DNA of 8,863 bases from contig JAKLZD010000001.1 of the NCBI GenBank assembly GCA_024256245.1, positions 1-8,863 on the forward strand, in the 5' to 3' direction. The position numbers and the translations under genes are program-made. Source of the DNA: Candidatus Methylarchaceae archaeon HK01M (lineage in GTDB: Archaea; Thermoproteota; Nitrososphaeria; Nitrososphaerales; JACAEJ01). Within the stretch, counting starts at the first letter, position 1. Each line of letters begins with the position of its first letter. This document shows positions 5,826 through 8,863 of the stretch, piece after piece. The notes beneath the pieces are model-generated. The model made no database searches, was not told where the DNA came from, and saw only the letters and a program-made list of their open reading frames with translations.

Positions 5826-6269
5826 ATGACTACCTCAAAAGTGGAGAGGCCACTTGGTGTCGCGATACTGGCTGTCTTAGGTATAATTTTAAGCATTCTT
5901 GTTATCATCGGTAGTGTGATGCTCATTGTTTCTGTGCCTTTTTTAGCTGACTTTATTGAGGCGGCTATTGCCCAATACGGTATGATTCCAATTGTCGACA
6001 TTGGTTGGATCCTTGCTTTCTTAGCAATAATAGGTGCAGTCTCGCTCGTGATTGGAGTGATTTGGTTTATCTTAGGTTGGGGTTTATGGAATGGAAAGAA
6101 CTGGGCGCGTATCATAGTCATCGTCTTCTCCATACTTGGGATAATTGGAGGTTTACTTCCACTGGTCTATCTGGATGTTTCAGGACTTGTTGTTGTAGTG
6201 ATAGATATAATAGTTATCTACTACTTGACAAGACCTCATGTGGTTGCTTTCTTCAAACCTTTAGTATGA
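5826..6269 (+). CDS. Small four-helix integral membrane protein, unknown function
   Basis: The 147-residue product is almost wholly hydrophobic. Predicted membrane helices lie near residues 13-36, 60-84, 94-112 and 118-134, joined by short loops. Recognisable features are RPLGVAILAVLGI at the N-terminus, GLWNGKNWAR (87-95) before helix 3, and YYLTRPHVVAFF (132-143) at the end. I have the impression of a widespread small archaeal/bacterial membrane family with this layout, but no function is known to me. An ATG at 5805 would add seven residues (MSSIVVR). I prefer 5826 because the TATA box at 5793-5800 would start transcription around 5822. The unusual point is its place: it splits rps12 from rps7, which are normally adjacent. 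Separate TATA-like boxes on either side suggest insertion of an independent unit rather than a co-transcribed ribosomal partner. Confidence 0.75.
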   Translation: MTTSKVERPLGVAILAVLGIILSILVIIGSVMLIVSVPFLADFIEAAIAQYGMIPIVDIGWILAFLAIIGAVSLVIGVIWFILGWGLWNGKNWARIIVIVFSILGIIGGLLPLVYLDVSGLVVVVIDIIVIYYLTRPHVVAFFKPLV

Positions 6270-6305
6270 CCATCCTTCCACTTTTTACCAAGAATGACTG
6301 CAAAA

Positions 6306-6314
6306 TTATTTATA
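6306..6314 (+). promoter_or_regulatory. TATA box for rps7
   Basis: TTATTTATA is centred about 33 bases before the GTG start at 6343, predicting transcription from near 6336 and a leader of only a few bases. This gives rps7 its own promoter instead of reading through from rps12. Confidence 0.5.
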
Positions 6315-6342
6315 GTCGATAAATACACCTAAAGTATGCTAG

Positions 6343-6969
6343 GTGCAATCTTTGCAAAAGACTGAGGAGAAAAAGGGATCTCAAAAACTATTGCTATTTG
6401 GAAAATGGGATACGAGTGAAGTCGAAGTAAAAGATAGAGGCTTAGAAAAAGCAATCTTTCTTAAACCTATGCTTACACCAACATCCATGGGCAGGCATGA
6501 GCATCACAAATTTGCAAAGGCTGAAGTCAATATCGTCGAACGTCTAATCAACAGCCTTATGCACTTCGGCAAAAAGCACGCCAAGAATACAGGCAGGATG
6601 GGGGGGAAGAAGCATAGAGCGATAAACATAGTGGAGACGGCATTTGATATAATCCATCTAAAGACTGGTGGAAACCCTGTAGAGTATCTTGTTAGGGCAA
6701 TTGAAAATGCATCTCCCAACGAAGATACGACGAGAATAGGCTATGGTGGTGTCGTATATCATGTCTCAGTCGATATATCTCCTTTACGTAAGGTAGATCT
6801 AGCATTAAGGTTCATCTCAGAAGGAGTTCGTGAGTCTGCCTTCTCAAACCCAAAGAGCGTCGAAGAAGTCTTAGCCGATGAGATCATAATGGCGGTAGAT
6901 AAAGACATAAACAGTTACGCTATTAAGAAGAAGAATGAACAAGAAAGAATGGCTATGTCTGCTAGGTAA
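6343..6969 (+). CDS. rps7: Small ribosomal subunit protein uS7
   Basis: uS7 nucleates assembly of the 30S head and lies at the exit-site tRNA and mRNA. The 208-residue protein has the archaeal layout: LLLFGKWDTSEVEVKDRGLE near 16-35, the RHEHHKFAKAEVNIVERLIN helix (51-70), the GGKKHRAINIVETAFDIIHLKTGGNPVEYLVRAIENASP core (87-125), and GYGGVVYHVSVDISPLRKVDLALRFISEG (133-161). It ends ERMAMSAR, close to the standard archaeal terminus. The start is GTG at 6343; an ATG at 6336 is out of frame, and TTG at 6352 is a weaker alternative. EF-1alpha, which often follows uS7 in archaea, is absent, and the convergent radical SAM gene ends 30 bases away. Confidence 0.96.
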   Translation: MQSLQKTEEKKGSQKLLLFGKWDTSEVEVKDRGLEKAIFLKPMLTPTSMGRHEHHKFAKAEVNIVERLINSLMHFGKKHAKNTGRMGGKKHRAINIVETAFDIIHLKTGGNPVEYLVRAIENASPNEDTTRIGYGGVVYHVSVDISPLRKVDLALRFISEGVRESAFSNPKSVEEVLADEIIMAVDKDINSYAIKKKNEQERMAMSAR

Positions 6970-6984
6970 TCGACATAAGAAACT

Positions 6985-6997
6985 TATATTTTTATTA
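6985..6997 (+). terminator. T-rich terminator after rps7
   Basis: The stretch TATATTTTTATTA lies 15 bases after the rps7 stop codon, in the 30-base gap before the convergent radical SAM gene. A T run without a hairpin is the usual archaeal termination signal. It is the only candidate in the gap for the plus strand. Confidence 0.4.
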
Positions 6998-6999
6998 AA

Positions 7000-8460
7000 C
7001 TACCATCGTTTAGTTTTCTTCCTGTAATTTTCTGGAACTTCGATGGCCTCTGACAGGCTGAATCTACGATTCAGAAAATTATTCAGATTATTCGATATAA
7101 TTTCGCGTCTATAATGATTTTTCAGCACCCTTAGAAGGTTTAAAATGATGTATTCTGGTCGGATTAAGAATTTCTTGACAGCATGGATCATCATAGGATA
7201 TAGCTCTTCTAAAGGAACTGCTTGGGGGCATATCTCTGAGGCATAGACACCTTTCTCCCAGTGTTCATCTTCATTTAAGAGTCCTTGTGAAGATAGCTCC
7301 ATCCATAGTGGAGTTCCAGGTTGAATCTCGAGTGGATGGAAAAGGGGGATATCGATGTCTATCTGTTGCGCAAAAGCGAACGTATTTCTGATCTCTTCAC
7401 GAGTTTCATCTGGAGCCCCTATTATGAATGAGCCGACGATGATATCTATCCCCGCCTTTCTAGTTGCTTTTGCAGCTGTCCTAGATTGTGAGGGTGTAAT
7501 TCCCTTATCATAAAAATCTAAGATTCTTTGGTTTGCACTTTCCATGCCATAGTAGATGACTCTGCACCCCGTCTTGGCCATAGCCTCCAAAGCCTCTCGA
7601 GATATGCAGTCGACTCTAGCGTCACAGATCCAGTCCATCTCGATCTTATTCTTCTTCATCAACTGGCAGATTTTTATCACTCTTTTTTGGTTCAGAGCAA
7701 AGTTATCATCCACGAATATAATCTGCCTAAATCCTTCACTGTAGAGGAGTTCTAGCTCATCTATAATGTTTTTTGGGGACCTCGGCCTCCAAGTACGTCG
7801 AGCAAATAAAGAGCATGCACAATATCTGCAATTGTAAGGACAACCACGAGAAGAGACCACTGTAGTAAACCTTCCAGTTGCAAGTGCCAATCCAGCCAAG
7901 GTTGATCTATAATCATTTTTGAGTAACTTTCGGTCGGGAAAGGGAAGTCTATCCAGATCTTTAAGGGGCGATCTATCAGGAGTAAAGACGATTTTATCTC
8001 CATCTCTAAAAGTAATTCCTTTAACGTCCTTGAGTTCTTTCCCTTCTTCTAAGCACTTAGCGAGCTCTAAGCATGTAAACTCTGCTTCATTCCGAACTAT
8101 CAAGTCCACAAAAGGGTATTTCTCCAAAATTCTTTTGGCGTTAAATGTAGCATGATAGTTCCCAAAAGCAATCTTGATGTTCGGGTTTCTTTCTTTGACT
8201 CTTTCAGCAATCATTGCGGCGGATCTGCCCGAGCTGGATAGAGTGGAAAAACCAAGGAATTCTGAATCCTCTTTCTCAACCCATTTTAGAATGCCTTGAA
8301 GCGAAGTTTGATTTGTAACGTCAAGAATCGAGACGTCGAAGTTATTCTGCTTTAAGATTGTGGCGATATATAAGATTCCGAGAGGAGGCCATGAAGCTGG
8401 GGCAGTAACAACGTGTGTCCAAGCCTCGCTCGGTCCAGGGTTAATAAATGAAAATTTCAT
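7000..8460 (-). CDS. Radical SAM protein with N-terminal B12-binding domain
   Basis: The 486-residue enzyme has a class B-like architecture. An N-terminal Rossmann-type cobalamin-binding domain (about 1-140) begins KFSFINPGPS and includes PPLGILYIATILK and FGNYHATF; the His of GNYHATF replaces the usual GGPH pattern. The radical SAM core (about 195-410) carries the iron-sulfur motif RGCPYNCRYC with C207, C211 and C214 and an extra C216. It continues with FVDDNF (249-254), YYGMES (303-308) and GSFIIGAPDET (343-353). The C-terminal region (410-486) is a helical tail. Relatives include methyltransferases and cyclases such as BchE and HpnR types, but the substrate cannot be read from sequence and no pathway gene adjoins. 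The start is ATG 8460; a TTG two codons earlier is possible. It appears to be a lone gene, convergent with rps7. Confidence 0.9.
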   Translation of the reverse strand: MKFSFINPGPSEAWTHVVTAPASWPPLGILYIATILKQNNFDVSILDVTNQTSLQGILKWVEKEDSEFLGFSTLSSSGRSAAMIAERVKERNPNIKIAFGNYHATFNAKRILEKYPFVDLIVRNEAEFTCLELAKCLEEGKELKDVKGITFRDGDKIVFTPDRSPLKDLDRLPFPDRKLLKNDYRSTLAGLALATGRFTTVVSSRGCPYNCRYCACSLFARRTWRPRSPKNIIDELELLYSEGFRQIIFVDDNFALNQKRVIKICQLMKKNKIEMDWICDARVDCISREALEAMAKTGCRVIYYGMESANQRILDFYDKGITPSQSRTAAKATRKAGIDIIVGSFIIGAPDETREEIRNTFAFAQQIDIDIPLFHPLEIQPGTPLWMELSSQGLLNEDEHWEKGVYASEICPQAVPLEELYPMMIHAVKKFLIRPEYIILNLLRVLKNHYRREIISNNLNNFLNRRFSLSEAIEVPENYRKKTKRW

Positions 8461-8496
8461 CCCCAATACACTATATTAATCATCTAATTTCTTTGA

Positions 8497-8523
8497 TCGA
8501 CATAAAAAAGTTACTTTTGTCGA
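8497..8523. promoter_or_regulatory. Inverted repeat around the putative radical SAM promoter
   Basis: TCGACA (8497-8502) and TGTCGA (8518-8523) are perfect inverted arms, with looser matching beyond them (GATCGACA against TGTCGAATC). On the minus strand the T-rich TTTTTTATG at 8502-8510, a candidate TATA box about 45 bases before the ATG, lies between the arms. The arrangement would suit a repressor that covers the TATA box. The arms are short, so chance is possible. Confidence 0.3.
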
Positions 8524-8675
8524 ATCGATACCTTCGCTTAATAAGATGCATTGCGCAGATATCATTAACTCAAAATAGCATTCCATTTATTAACTAAGAT
8601 TGACAGATTCTTTACATTTTTTGATTTTATATCAGTTTATTTAACAACTTCTATAGTTTTTTTGCTAATATCTTG

Positions 8676-8708
8676 AAACCCTAGTCTTTTTTGTTTACCT
8701 TAGGGTTT
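8676..8708. repeat. Inverted repeat AAACCCTA / TAGGGTTT
   Basis: Eight bases (8676-8683) are repeated in inverted form at 8701-8708 with a 17-base T-rich spacer. The right arm runs into TTTTT-AAAA. It could be a hairpin or a protein site between two divergent genes. It is isolated, with no further copies seen in the window. Confidence 0.4.
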
Positions 8709-8811
8709 TTAAAATATATTATAATAGGCATCTATCGCAGATAACCTTCTTTTACGCACCTACTTCTTATTTCTTAACTAACTCCTTTGCTCATTTTAAT
8801 ACGTTTGTAAA

Positions 8812-8819
8812 TTTATTAA
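8812..8819 (+). promoter_or_regulatory. TATA box for the gene starting at 8842
   Basis: TTTATTAA is centred about 26 bases before the ATG at 8842, predicting a transcript that starts on or beside the start codon. It agrees with the near-leaderless promoters of rps12 and the membrane gene at 5826. Confidence 0.45.
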
Positions 8820-8841
8820 GAAGAATGTAGTATTTTATAAT

Positions 8842-8863
8842 ATGCCTGTAGCATTCGTATTGA
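8842..8863 (+). CDS. 5' end of a gene, possibly a Lrp/AsnC ligand-binding (RAM) domain protein
   Basis: An ATG followed by PVAFVL runs off the window. Stand-alone RAM-domain proteins of the Lrp/AsnC family, which bind amino acids and modulate transcription, often begin with a short hydrophobic strand like this one. Seven codons are too few for a firm call. The start is supported mainly by the well-placed TATA box and the lack of any other gene in the preceding 380 bases. Confidence 0.35.

Larger units (their letters stand above)
8461..8841. other. AT-rich intergenic region without a recognisable gene
   Basis: This 381-base stretch separates the divergent radical SAM gene and the gene starting at 8842. 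I see no convincing coding frame, tRNA or known RNA. It contains the inverted repeat at 8497-8523, a hairpin-capable pair at 8676-8708, several T runs (for example 8657-8663), and the TATA box at 8812-8819. Its length and composition are larger than needed for two promoters, so an unrecognised small RNA is possible but unsupported. Confidence 0.6.

Noticed and set aside
5597..6133. Minus-strand ORF of 178 codons
   Set aside because: It is antisense to rps12 and the membrane protein gene, both well supported, and its composition reflects the complement of their codons.
6005..6322. Plus-strand ORF of 105 codons
   Set aside because: It is another frame of the four-helix membrane protein gene, rich in Cys and Arg with no coherent pattern.
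8676..8708. Telomere-like CCCTA/TAGGG motif
   Set aside because: There is a single inverted pair and no tandem array; the resemblance to eukaryotic telomere repeats is coincidence.
1..8863. CRISPR array, transposon or insertion sequence
   Set aside because: I see no regularly spaced direct repeats, transposase-like proteins or terminal inverted repeats with target duplications.

Overview
The window is chromosomal DNA from an archaeon. The ribosomal proteins uL22, uS3, uL29, uS12 and uS7 are all of the archaeal type. There is an archaeal-form signal recognition particle RNA closed by a terminal helix 1, a tRNA-Ser gene with a short intron at the canonical 37/38 position, and TATA-like boxes 25 to 28 bases ahead of several genes. 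Many starts are TTG or GTG. A lineage near Bathyarchaeia or another Thermoproteota (TACK) group is my guess from overall character; nothing here proves it.

Layout, left to right. Bases 2-760 (+) hold the 3' part of a TtuA/Ncs6-type tRNA thiolation ATPase, followed at once by the SRP RNA gene (about 781-1104) and an intron-containing tRNA-Ser(GCU) (1177-1275). A PhoU-family gene (1426-2076, +) has a perfect 14-base inverted repeat just before its ribosome binding site. Convergent to it on the minus strand lie a frame-disrupted four-helix membrane protein gene (2135-2572), a YjbQ-family gene (2624-3034), and a compact rpl29-rps3-rpl22 unit transcribed in the order rpl22, rps3, rpl29 (4396 down to 3099). 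A winged-helix protein with a five-helix, Yip1-like membrane domain (4480-5238, +) diverges from rpl22 across an 83-base gap that seems to hold one TATA element for both directions. Then come rps12 (5313-5756), a four-helix membrane protein (5826-6269) and rps7 (6343-6969), all on plus and each with its own TATA-like box. A B12-binding-domain radical SAM protein (8460-7000) faces rps7. The last 380 bases are AT-rich and mostly non-coding, and end in the first codons of another gene (8842 onward).

How the genes fit together. Most of the window is information processing: ribosomal proteins of both subunits, SRP RNA, a tRNA and a tRNA modification enzyme. The usual archaeal ribosomal gene strings are broken up. 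L22-S3-L29 stands without S19 before it or Sui1/RNase P/S17 after it, and S12-S7 is split by a membrane protein and lacks EF-1alpha after it. The accessory genes (PhoU, YjbQ, two or three small membrane proteins, radical SAM) show no common pathway. I did not find a clearly new multi-gene system. The points most worth following are the hidden membrane protein with two compensating single-base indels, the phoU inverted repeat, the shared divergent promoter, and the altered SRP RNA helix 8.
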